Made by a program: the position numbers and the translations under genes | Shown: positions 42,653 to 54,595 of the stretch, piece after piece | How positions within the stretch are numbered: position 1 is the stretch's first letter | Layout of the letters: every line of letters starts with the position of its first letter | From: Akebia trifoliata | Taxonomy: Eukaryota > Streptophyta > Magnoliopsida > Ranunculales > Lardizabalaceae | Length of the DNA: 64,000 bases | Assembly (NCBI GenBank): GCA_017979445.1 | Contig: CM030708.1 | Location: 27,995,613 to 28,059,612 of the forward strand | Direction: 5' to 3' | The notes under the pieces: model-generated | Told to the model about the DNA's origin: nothing | The model's database searches: none | Seen by the model: the letters and a program-made list of their open reading frames with translations, nothing else

Positions 42653-43019
42653 GGGAAGCGTTCGGGGGCCCTAAAGAAAGCCAAACATTGTGTCAAACAT
42701 TTTTCAATATATAGGTTAGAGATTTCAGAATGGGTTGATTTTTTGTGATGATGATTTATATGGTGAAGAGATCATCCTCACCAAAAATCAAATTATTCTG
42801 AAATTTCTAACCCTAGTTTACAAGTTGAAGAATCGTGGATCGTCCGATTTTTATAAACCACTTTTGATGATGTTAGAAGTTTCAGAATGAGCTGATTTTT
42901 GGTGAGGATGATCTCCTCATCATAGAGATCATTCTCACAAAAAAATCAGCACATTCTGAAGCCTCTAACCCATATATTGAAAAATGGTTGGCCCTCTTTA
43001 GGGCCTCCGAATGCCACCC
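42653..43019. mobile_element. TA-flanked MITE N (367 bp)
   Basis: GGGAAGCGTTCGGGGGCCCT ... GGGCCTCCGAATGCCACCC with a 27-bp TA tract on the right. The ends match the copy at 6026-6398. Confidence 0.85.
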
Positions 43020-43044
43020 ATATATATATATATATATATATATA

Positions 43045-43475
43045 TACATGATTTCTTGGTAGCTTCGAGAAACTCTTTATTCATTCTCCTCATGGGTCTT
43101 TGAGAAAATATATTTTAATTTCTTCAACTAGTCAAAGTTTTATATATATATATATGTGCATGAAGAACAATGTGAACACACGGTCTAATGACCACTACCA
43201 TAAATATAGAATAATGTTGGAGTGACCTCAAGAATATACCCCATATCGCACATCCTAATGTGAAAGTTTGTAAGAATCATAGATGTTTTTCATCGAGATA
43301 CACGTCAAAAAGTATCTATGGTTCCTGCACACTTTCACATTGATGTGCAATATGAGGTATAATCTTGAGGTCAATCAAGCACGACTAAGATTATACTCAA
43401 AACAAACTCCTTAATCATTTTCTTCATGAGTTTTTGAGAAAATATATTTTAATTTCTTCAATTAGAAGGAGTTTT
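43045..43475 (+). repeat. Leader modules before repeat-ORF copy 3, split by a MITE
   Basis: Leader units (GATTTCTTGGTAGCTTCGAG, GAAAATATATTTTAATTTC, TA tract) lie at about 43045-43155 and 43405-43475. A GAATAATGTTGGAGTGACC MITE occupies 43209-43390. Confidence 0.75.
43209..43390. mobile_element. MITE with GAATAATG ends
   Basis: The arms GAATAATGTTGGAGTGACCT and GATTATACCTCATATTGCAC (reverse of the right end) continue to a central AAGAATCATAGATG palindrome. Same family as 18113-18273 and 51505-51619. Confidence 0.7.
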
Positions 43476-43579
43476 ATATATATATACATGCAAGGAGAAC
43501 AATGTGTAGGAATCTCCCACCTGTACACTCTTCTAATTAACCCCAATATTAGATTTGGCTGACCCTGATCTACTGCAAT

Positions 43580-44326
43580 ATGGTTGAGTCGAACCATAGC
43601 AAGAGCCATGGTGGGTTGTCAGCCAGCAGTGTATTTGCTGCCAACAGTGCATTTGCTCAAAATCATAGGTCAACCAACAGTCGACTTGCTCAAAATCGTG
43701 GGTTACCCAACAGTCGACTTGCTCAAAATCGTGGGTTGCCCAACAATGTAGTTACTCAAAATGGTGCGTGGATCGACAGTCACTTTGCTCAAAATCATGG
43801 GTGGGCCGACAATCAATTTGCTAAAAATGGTGGGTGGGCCGACAGTCAACTTGCTCAAAATCGTGGGTCAACCAGCAATGTAGTTGCTCAAAATCATGGG
43901 TGGGCCAACAGTCAATTTGCTCAAAACCGTGTTCAAAATTCTTGGTTGGCCGACAGTCGATTTACTCAAAATGGTGGGTGGGCCGACAATCAATTTGCTC
44001 AAAATGATGGGTGGGCCGACAGTCAACTTGCTCAAAATCGTGGGTGGGCCAACAGTCAATTTGCTCAAAACCGTGCTCAAAATTCTTGGTTGGCCGACAG
44101 TCGATTTACTCAAAATGGTGGGTGGGCCCACAGTCAACGTGTTCAAAATAATTGGAGGGCCGACAATCAATTTGCTCAAAATGATGGGTGGGCCGACAGT
44201 CAACTTGCTCAAAATCGTGGGTCAACCAGCAATGTAGTTGCTCAAAATCATGGGTGGGCCGACAGTCAACCTGCTCAAAATCGCAGGTCAACCAACAATG
44301 TAATTGGTCAAAATCACTTAGATTAG
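43580..44326 (+). CDS. Putative 248-aa protein of about 19 eleven-residue repeats (copy 3)
   Basis: Unrecognised protein, paralogous to the ORF at 18872. ATG 43580 starts MVESNHSKSHGGLSASSVF. Repeats follow with consensus FAQNGGWADSQ or LAQNRGWANSQ, twice expanded by four residues (QNRVQNSWLADSR and QNRAQNSWLADSR). The end is QNHLD-stop as in copy 1. It is rich in Asn, Gln, Ala, Trp and Gly, with no signal peptide or membrane segment. The antisense is partly open because the DNA unit is 33 bp. Sequence from about 43480 to 44990 matches 18790-20398 on both sides. That the frame has stayed open despite clear divergence from copy 1 argues weakly for selection. Expression is unknown. Confidence 0.4.
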   Translation: MVESNHSKSHGGLSASSVFAANSAFAQNHRSTNSRLAQNRGLPNSRLAQNRGLPNNVVTQNGAWIDSHFAQNHGWADNQFAKNGGWADSQLAQNRGSTSNVVAQNHGWANSQFAQNRVQNSWLADSRFTQNGGWADNQFAQNDGWADSQLAQNRGWANSQFAQNRAQNSWLADSRFTQNGGWAHSQRVQNNWRADNQFAQNDGWADSQLAQNRGSTSNVVAQNHGWADSQPAQNRRSTNNVIGQNHLD

Positions 44327-44556
44327 CAATAGAGCACGGAAGGTATGGTTTCTTAATTTAGATTTTAGATTTGGATAATGACTTTGTGCCCTTGCTGTGC
44401 GTCGATTTATCCCGACTCTTTATAGACTTTAATCAAATTCATATCCATGCTTGTTAAGGTGATGAAGTGAAGGAGAAATGACTTTTTGATTTGATTTTTA
44501 ATGTTGGGGATTGAAGATAAAGGATCCATATTAAAGGATTCAAAAAGAATATATTA
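44327..44556. other. Duplicated block downstream of copy 3
   Basis: Matches 19718-19934, with a small insertion (GGAGAAATG near 44471). Non-coding. Confidence 0.6.
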
Positions 44557-44730
44557 GAAACCCCAAGGGGTTGGCAAGCAATAATTCCTCAGTGCCACCC
44601 GCGAGGGTGCACCTTCACATATACATTGCGTGTGATGTGAGGGTGTCGTGGGACTAGTCCTTAGACAAGACCATGGTCTAGGGATTGAGCAAAGCTCCGA
44701 TACGGGCTGGGCTCGATCCATAGGGAACAC
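44557..44730 (+). mobile_element. tRNA-derived SINE lacking its B box (second duplicate)
   Basis: Same deleted SINE form as 19935-20118 (CAAGGGGTTGGCAAGCAATA ... GACAAGACCATGGTCTAGGG), with a further small loss in the A box. Confidence 0.6.
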
Positions 44731-45954
44731 TATGTCATAATAAAGAAGCTGGGACCTTGATTTTGCGGACAAAACGACTACTATGAGAAGTTGTTTTTAA
44801 CCAACAGATGTCATCAGTCGCCCCAATAAAAACGACCAAATTTTTAACTTGGGTCAATTTTAACAACCTTTGACGATGTTGTTTGGGTCATCTGTCTTTT
44901 TTCCCCACACCCACGATTTACCTTCTCTCTAGAGTTTTACGCTCTCACGCATCAACTCTCTGCCTATTGAAAGATTTAGCCCAGCACAAATGAAATTAGA
45001 GGTCCACCCAATTTTGCATGAGAAGGCCAAATATATTTTTGAAGAGGATTTTCTAAAATTCCTCCTGCAGGGGCAACTCATGTGTTCCTAAGGTGCTTAT
45101 GTCACAATGTTGACTAAAATAACATCGATCTGCAAATTAAAAGACTTCTAAATACATATGGGTCGAAATCTTAATATGACTAGCGAACTATATATACAAA
45201 ATTAGTGAGTTTGGGTCAAGCCTAATTGGGTTAGGGTGATAATAGTGTTGACTTGTCTAACACGATTATGAAATGGGTCGGGTCTACGTTAGGGACATAT
45301 ACCTGCATAATCCGTTTTGACATTTTTAGTTATTCTCACTAATATGTCATTTTAAATCATGAACATAGGAATTAATTCAAATATCAACAATTATTTGAAG
45401 GTTTTTATTTTTTATTTTTTATTTTTTTAATTACTCATTTTTAAATCATATTATTATTTTTTTGTCTCTCTCTTTTTTTTTTTTTTTTTTAATCTAATTA
45501 TTTTTTTTATTCATTATTTCTGTTTTATAAGCATGGATTTGGAGAAGCGATGGTGACGAGGATGAAGATAAATTAAGAAGGATGTTTTATTATTTTTATG
45601 TTATAGCCAAAGATATGTAATTCTTGTATTAGGCTATGGAAGCATTTAATTTTTCTTCTTTTCTCGTCCCTTTAATTAGTTATGATAAATTTGTGGTGAT
45701 GAGACTCAATCTATATTTTATGATACTTAATTTAAATTGGTGGATATTGGTTAGGATTTAAAATGAGCCAATTTCGGTTTGGATCTGAGTATATCCATAC
45801 ACAGATCCAATTTTTTTATTCAGATCTGTATCCATATCTGAATTAGACTTGGAATTTAGTAGTTAAAAGTATATCTAGACCATATTGTCTTCACTAAATC
45901 TAAATCCGACTCGACCAAATTATTTGATTCGGTGAGATAATTTCAAGTTTGATG
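44731..45954. other. End of duplication, then AT-rich intergenic
   Basis: 44740-44990 is the duplicate of 20119-20398. 45000-45954 has poly-T runs (45410-45490) and no recognised gene. Confidence 0.45.
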
Positions 45955-46262
45955 ACAAATCCTTTCTTGAAGGAATAATTATTTTTTCTAGGATGGTCTT
46001 AATTTTCCTGTTGAAAATTTCTACTTGCCCGCTAGTCTATGGGTGATATAGTGTAGCTACTTTATGTATTATGAGGTATTTTGTCATCAAGCTATCAAAG
46101 ACACGATTGCAAAAATGTGACCCTCTATCACTTATGATGGCACAAGGGGTGCCAAATCTTGAGAAGATGATGTCTTTGAGGAAATCAACCATGACCTTGT
46201 GGTTATTGGACTTACATGCAACATCCTATACATGTTTTGTCCAAATACCACTTGTTATGTGA
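45955..46262 (-). pseudogene. Ty3/Gypsy integrase core fragment
   Basis: Minus strand reads GTPCAIISDRGSHFCNRVF, DSLMTKYLIIHKVATLYHP, stop, TSGQVEIFNRKIKTILEK. This is the integrase region between the second catalytic Asp (SDRGSHF) and the catalytic Glu (TSGQVE). The usual Gln before TSGQ is a TAG stop. No other pol domain lies nearby. It is a small decayed fragment. Confidence 0.85.
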
Positions 46263-46972
46263 CCCTAACGATTATTTATAATATCTATAGTAATCGTACT
46301 TTTAGGAATACGTCTATCATTAGCTAGCATTTGATACAACAAAAATAATTATATAAACACATTATTCAAATATTTAAACTTAGTTTTTTTTTTACATATT
46401 AAAATATTTATTACACCCCAATCATGATTTTGATGATCTATAATTTGTCAACATCGATCAAGAACTTGATCGATATCAACAACAAATTTGTTAATATTTT
46501 TTTAATAGATTTTTTTTAATTTCCTTCACAATTTAACAATATGTGTAGGACTACTTAGGGATAGGTAACCAACTACCTACTAGTTAGTTTAGCTTATAAA
46601 ATAAATAGATAAAAAAACTCATCTTTACCTTCCTAACCTATCTCCCATCATCTTCTAAGAACTTGTCAATGATAGAAATTTTTTGCTCCCCAGTAAATTC
46701 AATCCCATCAACCAATGGCAACTTCCAATGGCACAAAGTCACGTGTATTAAGGGCCTCCCTAACATGGGTAAGTTTGTAAATTGAGGCTACCCTTGATAC
46801 AAATTGCTTCAAGCAACTGGTTGTGAGCAATCACATATGCACACGTGTATTGAATGATATTTTTAATTTATTAAAATACCCTTATTAGTTACAAAACTAA
46901 CCATGTATGCTTGACGTGGCAATCATTGACGAGTCTGTGAGCACTATGAGCAAAAAAACGACTCTTCAATAA
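46263..46972. other. AT-rich intergenic, nothing recognised
   Basis: No gene or terminal repeat recognised. Confidence 0.4.
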
Positions 46973-48473
46973 ATGGCATTACCCTCTTATCCTAACTTAT
47001 CTCTATCTTTTCCAATTTCTGATTAATCCTTACATGATTGGGTAAAAGTTATTCACAGTTTTTATTAGTTTTATTTAAGGGAGAATTGCCAAATTGGTAT
47101 AGCAAAATTGAAAATTTACCAAATGGCATACTGTTCATTTTATTAGTTTTATTTAAGGGGGAGGTAATCAAGGGTACGTTGGTAAACCCATTAATAACTT
47201 CCATAAAGGCAGAGGGTCAGTCACAATAGAGAGAACCAATGAGATAGGGACTAGAAAAGGTGGAGAGACTCCCAAACCCTGGGCAAAATTTTTTGGCTTG
47301 ACAGCTTTAACTAATCGATTGCCCTGAAGATGTTTTGGAAGAAGGAATCTCTACATGGGACAGCAACTTGGTAGGACATTTTTTCAATGCTAAATTACCT
47401 TTCTTATTGGTCAAAAATGCCGTGACCTCCTTATGGAAAGTGAAAGGCTCCCTGGAGATTTTCTCAGATGACAACACACTCTTATTTTTGAGATTTGGAG
47501 AAGAAAAGGAATCCATAATGTTCTTAACAAAGGCCCTTGGTTTGTTGGGGGGAAACTTATGGTACTCAAGTATTGGGATCCTCTAGTGGAATCAGAAAAG
47601 AGAAAATCAGCCTCCATCCCCTTGTAGATCAAGCTCTTCAACCTTCTTAACTACTTAGAGGTCTTGGTTATGTTGCTAGTGGTGTTGGAAGGCCATTGTA
47701 CATGAACAATGCCACTAAGGAAGGTAATAGGCTCTCATTTGCCAGAATTTGTTTGGAGATCAAGGCTAACTCAAACTTCCCCAGAACCCTCAAAGTGAGG
47801 ATCAACAAGGATATTTGTGTTGATGTGAGGGTAGAATATGATTGGTATCCCCCAAGGTGTAGCTCTTGTATTACCTTTGGCCACTCAAAACTCCAACTAT
47901 TCCCAATGTTAGGAATTGTAAGCCTGTTGAGCAAAAGAAGAAACCCCCAAGGAGAGTATATAGCTGAGAAGAAAAACCAAGAGGAGGCTACTATTACAGA
48001 ACTAGGTGCAAGTGATTGGAAGCAAGTCAGCTATCAGAACAAAAAAAAGGCCTAATGCAATTGTTGGAATCAGGATGAAAGAAACCCCATGGCCCATTGA
48101 AAATAACAACACATTAGTGGACCCCATAGAAGCTAATGAAGACTCTGAGGAAGAATTTATGGAATGGAACAACTCTGTGGAAAAGAGGGAGTGCTCCGTA
48201 CCCCCAATACCTAAAGCCAATGTTCAGGTTTCTAAAATTACCCCAACACTCCATACTCAATGCCCCTCAGGGAGCTCTACAAAAGGAGGAGGGAGCTCTA
48301 GACCCCCCAAGAAGAGGAAAAAAAAGAACAAGAATAACTCTCTTGTTAACAGCTTCCAGGCTTTTAGTGAAGCCAACCTAGGTATGGAAGCAAAGTGCAT
48401 TCAGCAAATCTCAAGGATTAAAACTAACATGGAGAAGGTGTATGCCAGAACAGAGGGAGACATTGATTAGGTC
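46973..48473 (+). pseudogene. L1-type LINE copy 2: ORF1 (DUF4283) only
   Basis: Starts TGGCATTACCCTCTTATCC as copy 1 does. ORF1 pieces in shifting frames carry VGHFFNAKLPFLLVKNAVTS, LWKVKGSLEIF, MYMNNATKEGNRLSFARICL, a degenerate zinc knuckle (CSSCITFGHSKLQ, final Cys lost) and the basic tail RPPKKRKKKNKNNS, ending GDID-stop at 48470. It stops where ORF2 would begin. Relative to copy 1 it keeps the EYDWYPPRC region that copy 1 lost. Confidence 0.85.
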
Positions 48474-48525
48474 CCAATAATTCAATTTTGGGACTGTAAA
48501 TTCACAAAGATTATCAACATTTAAG

Positions 48526-49757
48526 TGTTAGTTCCTATAAATAATAGCAAATTATATTAATTTTTCAAATTAATGAAGCTAATGAGAATTCGTACTAATT
48601 GCAGGTAAATAAGGCACATTTGGAAGTCAACAAATCGTGTAACAAACTTCATTACAATGTGCAAGCAAAAAGAGAGCAACCGACAAAATTTTATCGCGTT
48701 CAGCCACCACATCACCACTCCGCGGTGTCTCCCTAGTGCTCCGCAGTGATCTCAAGGAATCTTGCCTTGAGATTTGCACTGAAGTTTTTAGAAGGCTCGA
48801 CCATTGTAACTGAATGGTCCTTTCGAATCAAATCATCCGAAAAGTCGACCCAATAACTCGATTATGAATGTTATAAATTAGAGGGTTGATTTCAGAGAAG
48901 GGATCCCTCTTGACTTTCTTCTTCTCCCTAATTTCTCTGCATTTTTCCTGATTTTTCTTTTAGAAAGAGTTTTTGTAGTTGTGAGAGGATCAATTGTTTC
49001 TTTAGTTCTTTTTGTAATTCTTTGGAGAATCATTTAAAGAAGGAATCAAAAATGCAGCTTCATCTTACATCATCTTTTTCATCTATCATCTTCTTCCTTT
49101 TGTTATTGCTGTAACTATGAACCTTGCAATCAGTGGCTAGATCCTTCTTAGAGAGATCAAGGATGCCGGAACAAGTTCATCCCTCTAATGTAATTTTAAT
49201 TCCTTATTTTGCTTACATGTTAATTATTCTAAAAACTCTCATTTGATTAGATAATCTAGCTTATATTTCTGATTCAAACTTTGATAGCCATTACTTAGAT
49301 AAGTTCAAGAACAGTTATGCTCTGTAAAGAGTTTAAATATAAGTTAGGCAATCTCAATTAAATCTGGATTTTCATTAATAACTTTTAGTTACCTTTAATG
49401 ATTAAACTGCTCCACTTTTCGATCCATGAGCAATGACTTGCTACATGGATTGAGTTATTCTTAGAATTAATCTGCATTATGGATGGGTTGCAAAGGTTGA
49501 ATTGACTTTTTTAATTCATTTTTCTTATATCTTCAATCTTTATTTTCTATTTTAATTTTAATTTCAAGTTAATTTCCATTTTCTATTATGTTACAAATAT
49601 GTTTTGTTTTCAATGAATTTGTTTTACAACTCTATTTTGATTTTTAATCCGAATGAATATTTGAATCTTCATTGTCCCTGTGGAACGAATTCGACTTCCC
49701 AAAGTTTCATTTGAATATTTGTTCATCTGCAATCTACATCAAGAATTACAATGAACA
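48526..49757 (+). mobile_element. 5' LTR of Gypsy element 2
   Basis: 1232 bp from TGTTAGTTCCTATAAATAAT to ACAATGAACA, with TG...CA ends and a primer-binding site three bases later. Related to the LTR at 16257-17578 by its start, its primer site and the leader that follows. Confidence 0.8.
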
Positions 49758-49760
49758 AAT

Positions 49761-49778
49761 TGGTGTCGCTGTCGGGGA
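49761..49778 (+). other. Primer-binding site of Gypsy element 2
   Basis: TGGTGTCGCTGTCGGGGA, resembling the plant Ty3/Gypsy consensus TGGCGCCGTTGYCGGGGA. Confidence 0.8.
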
Positions 49779-50818
49779 CAGCGATTTGATTCATTTTCAA
49801 TTCGGAAAGAGTCCGAAATAGATTCGAAACAAAACCGAAACGTTTTTGCTTGAAACAGAAATTAAAATAACATAAACAGTTTTGAAAATATTTTCATTAC
49901 AATCCTCGGGATATCAGAAACTAGTTCCAATTTGACAAATCGATTTTCATCAAAATTTCACCGCTCAGTGGTAGCCTCCTAGTGCTCCCTGGTGACATGG
50001 CAACTTTTGCTGCTGATTTTTGTCGAACAAGTTTCTAACATCATGGACATTATAATGGGAATATTTGTTTTATTTCCTTAGCATTCTGACGTGGATAATT
50101 TTGTTATTTTCAGGTGAAGGACTCGACGGAAGTCGATGAAGGGTGACACGTGAAACTTTTATCCACTGAATTGGTTCTCTCACCAAGAAGACAACAAAAT
50201 TTCAATTTTCTTTTCATTTTATTTTTCTTAGAAAATAATTTGTATTAGGAACTTGAATTTGTAATAATTTTTTAATTGTATCCGAGAGGTCTCGGATTGT
50301 AATAGATTTAGGGACGGACGATAGTGGGACGAAACTATCTCAGCCCCTCGGGTTCGTACATCAAATTTGGTGTTGGTGGCCCGAGTCGACTCAGTTCGAT
50401 CATCCCCCGTTTAAAACGGGAGGTAAAATTTTAAAACACTCACGCATCCTTTGCTAGTGAGTTTTTGTATTGACTTTAAGTGACTAATCTGTACACACCA
50501 ATTCGCACATAGTAATAAGGGCACCCTTATGAAGATGGTACCATAAGATTAGATTTCATTATCGATATATTGCCCTTCTAATAAATTGGATTCACAGTCA
50601 CAAAAAAATTAATTAAAATTGGTTAAACTTGACTCTAGGCCTCGCCGAGCTCATTAAGCAAAATTAATCAAAAGTTGTACCAACTGTACTTCTTGATTGT
50701 GAACAGTGCCTAAGTGCAATCCTGTCCCGCAGTACTATGTGTATTCGAGAGATAGACACACGTCTATTTTAGACGAGAAGTGCCTTAAGAGTGTCCTTGC
50801 TCAGCATTGTACACCACT
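49779..50818 (+). mobile_element. Leader of Gypsy element 2, truncated before gag
   Basis: Non-coding leader. 50300-50815 is similar to the reverse complement of 15240-15770 (GGGCACCCTT, TTTTAGACGAGAAGTG, CTCAGCATTG). Gag does not follow; sequence changes at 50819. Confidence 0.75.
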
Positions 50819-51110
50819 GTAGATACCCCATTCTCACAGGTTCGTTCCTTTTTAGCGAGATTATCACTTTTCAAATAAATATCAGTGATCTCTCTACCTT
50901 GTATGAGCGATATCATCACTTTGAAATACATGTGATCTCAATCTTCATGTTTTGGGAATTAAAACGAAAAGTGAGCTGGAATCAGAATTTCGTCGTATTC
51001 AACTCACAAAATGGTAATTTACCCATTTTGTATAGAAGTTGTGAGATCCAAACTTTTTGTAATTAGGGAAGAACTTTTGATCCGAGTGTCCATTTTGCTA
51101 TTGTGGGTTA
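50819..51110 (+). mobile_element. Possible 5' fragment of a second LTR
   Basis: TGTAGATACCCCATTCTCAC at the point where Gypsy element 2 breaks off resembles the TGTAGACACCTCATTTTTGC start of the solo LTR at 13469. No matching end was found, so length and identity are uncertain. Confidence 0.4.
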
Positions 51111-51504
51111 TTCACAAGGATCAATCCAATTAGAACGACAAACCAATTCAACCATTCACATTTTGGTATTTCAAGGTTAGTTTAATAGTTTTGGGGGGGA
51201 AAAAATCATAATTGTTCAATTTATTTCAAGTCAAAAAAAAAAAAACAAAGCTAATTTCACATTTTATATTTTTTCATTAAAAAAAAAATTTCACAAAATT
51301 GGTACCCATTTTTGTAAAAAAAATAATTCATACTTAGTTCTATAATACTGACCCCTAAGGAGTTCCATTTTTCCCTTCCCCATACATTGGAAATATAGGA
51401 GAATGAATCAAATCAATATCTTTGATCCATGAAATAACACAGAATTTAACTCTATTCCGAGCAACATCTACCTTCAACTACTGCAAAGTTTCAACCATTA
51501 CAAG
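51111..51504. other. AT-rich intergenic, nothing recognised
   Basis: Poly-A runs near 51234 and 51280. No gene recognised. Confidence 0.4.
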
Positions 51505-51619
51505 TAGAATAATGCTGAAGTAACCTCAAGATCGGACCTCGTATTGCACATCCCAAACACTTTCCCGTCAGGGTGTACAATGTGAGGTCCAATCTTGAGA
51601 TCAGTCCAGCATGATTCTT
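51505..51619. mobile_element. MITE with GAATAATGCTGAAG ends (short form)
   Basis: AGAATAATGCTGAAGTAACC and CAGTCCAGCATGATTCTT are inverted ends. The inner arms are CTCAAGATCGGACCTC and GAGGTCCAATCTTGAG. Family of 18113 and 43209. Confidence 0.75.
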
Positions 51620-54041
51620 ACAAGTAACCCATAAAACTAATTGGGTTATTATCGAACACGAGTTTTTTTTTTTTTTTTTCCAACCTCATATATAGAACAA
51701 CACTGAAGATTTATCCAACAAAATAATTTTATTTTGGTTGGAATCTTCTGCCATGTTCGAAGAGAAAGATTTTTTTAAATATTGATTATATAAATCTTAG
51801 TAGAGTCATTCTCGAGTGACATTTAGTAATTATTATAAAGGAAGCTAATTAAAACAAGTAGTAAGTAGTCAGGCAGGCTAGCTCGTGTAGTCTCATGGAA
51901 CGAGCCGCCATTGGCTAGCTCTTTCATGAGAGTTTGAAGTAGTCTGGTATTCAATCAATAAGCTAACCGAGTGGAGCCTTGCTTTGAAAATATACTGTTA
52001 AGAGTATAAAGATGAAACTTTACATCAAAGTACCCTTGTTTATAAGAAAGTAAGTAAAGTGATGTACTATTCTTCTTCGTACGTCACTAGTACATAGGAC
52101 AGACATTCTCCTCATGTTTCACACATTACTAACGTGGTTCTATGCACAGAACCATAAATACTTCTCATTCGTATCTCACTGAAGAGCATCTATACTTTGT
52201 ACACGTCAACAATGCGTGAAACGATGTCAATTTTAATGTCATTCCAGCATTTTCCATTTTAGTCCCCTTACTTCCTATTACAACTCCTACCAATGGGTCC
52301 GGACATACATGGTGTCAAAACTCGCTTGAAACTGAGATGTATTGCCCGAGTCGTCTCAGTATCAAGCATGGATGAAACGGATGGACAAGTCAATTTTTCG
52401 GACGAGATTTAATACCTCACATTCACTTTTCAAATTTTTGAATGAGACGTCTCAAACGTATCGAAAAACTGATTCCAGTCGTATCTGGCATGGACGAGAC
52501 AAGACACAAAACCGAATTTTAAAACCATGGGTCCATATGAATAACATCTTCAAATATGCAATATTACATTCCTTGTAATTTGATTCTAACCTATGCCTAT
52601 GGGGCCTATCCGAACTGGTGGCTAGGTCTGTCAATGGGCCAGGCAAATCGGGCCAACTCATAAATAGCACAAGTCCAAGCTCGATCAAGCCTTTCCCAGA
52701 CTGCATGATTTGGGCTTTTTTGTAGGCTTGTCCATGTTTGTTTGTTTGTTTCAAAAATCAGTCACAAAGACTTGAATTCGTTACTTCATTGTTAGAAATT
52801 TCTTTTTGAACCACTATTTATAATTCTGGAATATATCTAGATACGTAATTGGGCCAGGTTGGGCTACCTAATGGGCCTACGTACCAAACCCAAATCAGAT
52901 CCATGACGAACACAGCCCATTGAAAACCCTACTGGTGGCAGTCTCTCATAAGCGAAAAATATTTTCCTAATTTGACGGGAAAACAAATTCCAATCACGAA
53001 AATTGGAGCAAATAACAAACAGGAATTAAATTTTTCAAGAAATTAATCAAACTAACACGTAGGGGGTGGCAATGGCTCATGTTGTGTCGGGTTGAAGTAC
53101 GGGTATTATGAAAATTTACCAAATCCAGACCTAATCCATTAAATAATCATGTTAAAAACTTAAACCCAAACCCAACCCATTTATGAATAGGTATATCTTA
53201 TCCGACCCATGTATAACCTGTTTAACAAAATTCTGATCTTTATTGAAAAAAATAATTTTAATTTCCTCCATAAAAAATAAAATACCATTAAAGTGGGTTT
53301 TATCATAAAAATGGATAATTTAATTTTTAAATAATTATTGATATATTTAAAATTACATTAATCACAGAATAATTAACCCAGACCCAACCCATTTAATAAC
53401 CTTGTTAGACGGATTGATACTATTATGAACCGAACTCACTAGTTTTGTATGGTTTTCGAGTTGTGTTTGTAAGTGTTAAGAGTGCGACCCCTACTAACAA
53501 CAAGCACAGAGTTCTCAAATGTTTGAAGCCAATGGAGTTCTGCCTAATCATGTTTCGTTCACCCAACCAATCAAATGTGGGGTCGCATTCTAAAAAATTG
53601 ATCCAACGGTTAAAAAGCAGTGATCTAGAATTTGAATATATAAGCTTGTGTAAGTTATAAAGCTTAATAAGACTTTATGACTCTTTAGTTGGTCATGATA
53701 AGTGTTTCCTTCTGGACTGGAATGGAAGCATGAACGGGGGGGTAGTGGGGACACGCACTGATACTCATGCACGCTTGAGCATAGGATCCATCACCTTTCC
53801 TCTCTCTTTATTTTTTATTTTTTCTTATTTTATAATTGTGGTTAATTTTTGTATACCCATATGGTTTTAGTTTATATTTAGTATATTCCCCTTGTATTTT
53901 CAAACCTGATAACATAATCCCTTGACTTTGGTATTGTTTGAAAGAATATTAATATATTGTAGAATGAGTAAAAAACCCCTATCTACAACCCAACTGTTAA
54001 TTTAAAATTTGAATTGATTGGGTTGGCTGGAAGATTTTAGG
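51620..54041. other. Intergenic, no gene recognised
   Basis: Contains a weak palindromic stretch near 52085-52255 (CATTCCAGCATTTT end) and GACGAGAC/GTCTC words near 52340-52510. Nothing codes for a recognisable protein. Confidence 0.4.
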
Positions 54042-54269
54042 AAGAGTAATGATTTTCTGACTCCCCCACATTGCATACTCAAAATACTCTCTTTATGTGG
54101 CACGTGCTAGAACTATAGATCTTTTTCCTCAGGATACACAACTGCACATATTTATGGCGATGTGAATAGGTATATCCCGAGGCCTAAAATTTATGATTTT
54201 AATACATGCCACTTCAAGAGAGTATTTTGAGTATGCCATGTGGGGGAGTCAAATTATCACGACTCTTTT
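54042..54269. mobile_element. Palindromic MITE with arms of about 60 bp
   Basis: AAGAGTAATGATTTTCTGAC through CATACTCAAAATACTCTCTT is mirrored by AGAGAGTATTTTGAGTATGC and AATTATCACGACTCTTT. The centre carries AGATCTTTTTCCTCAGGATA. Same family as 33439-33641. Confidence 0.8.
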
Positions 54270-54321
54270 AGGAATGAACAAGTAATTGAAATAGGAAAAC
54301 CCTAATGTGGCTTCCCACAAC

Positions 54322-54447
54322 ATTGTGTTGGACATTGAATTGACGTGATTGTGTGTTTAGAACCATATATGCTTTTTCACTAATATTTTGAGAAAAGCAT
54401 ATATGATTCTAAGCACACCTCCAAGTTAGTTCAATGTCCGACACAAT
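54322..54447. mobile_element. Palindromic MITE
   Basis: The arms ATTGTGTTGGACATTGAATT and AGTTCAATGTCCGACACAAT, with inner AACCATATATGCTTTTT/AAAAGCATATATGATT, are about 55 bp each and almost touch. Confidence 0.8.
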
Positions 54448-54583
54448 CGATCTAGCATTGTTCATTCAAATAACAAGAAATTTTAGGAAGTAATGGGTGA
54501 TAATCATTCAAATAAGTAGGATGTAATTTACTTGAATTTGATTATTTGCATAATTTTAACGTGCATGATTAGTATCCAACATT

Positions 54584-54595
54584 TGGTATCAGAGC
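54584..54595 (+). other. Isolated Ty1/Copia-type primer-binding site
   Basis: TGGTATCAGAGC, the initiator-Met-tRNA complement used by plant Copia elements, sits two bases after CCAACA, a possible LTR end. No gag or pol is recognisable downstream, so this is a relic or a chance match. Confidence 0.45.

Noticed and set aside
35407..43019. Many short frames containing LTKNQPIPKLL or GLIFGEDDL
   Set aside because: They are translations of the MITE hairpins. The same peptides recur wherever the palindrome occurs, on both strands.
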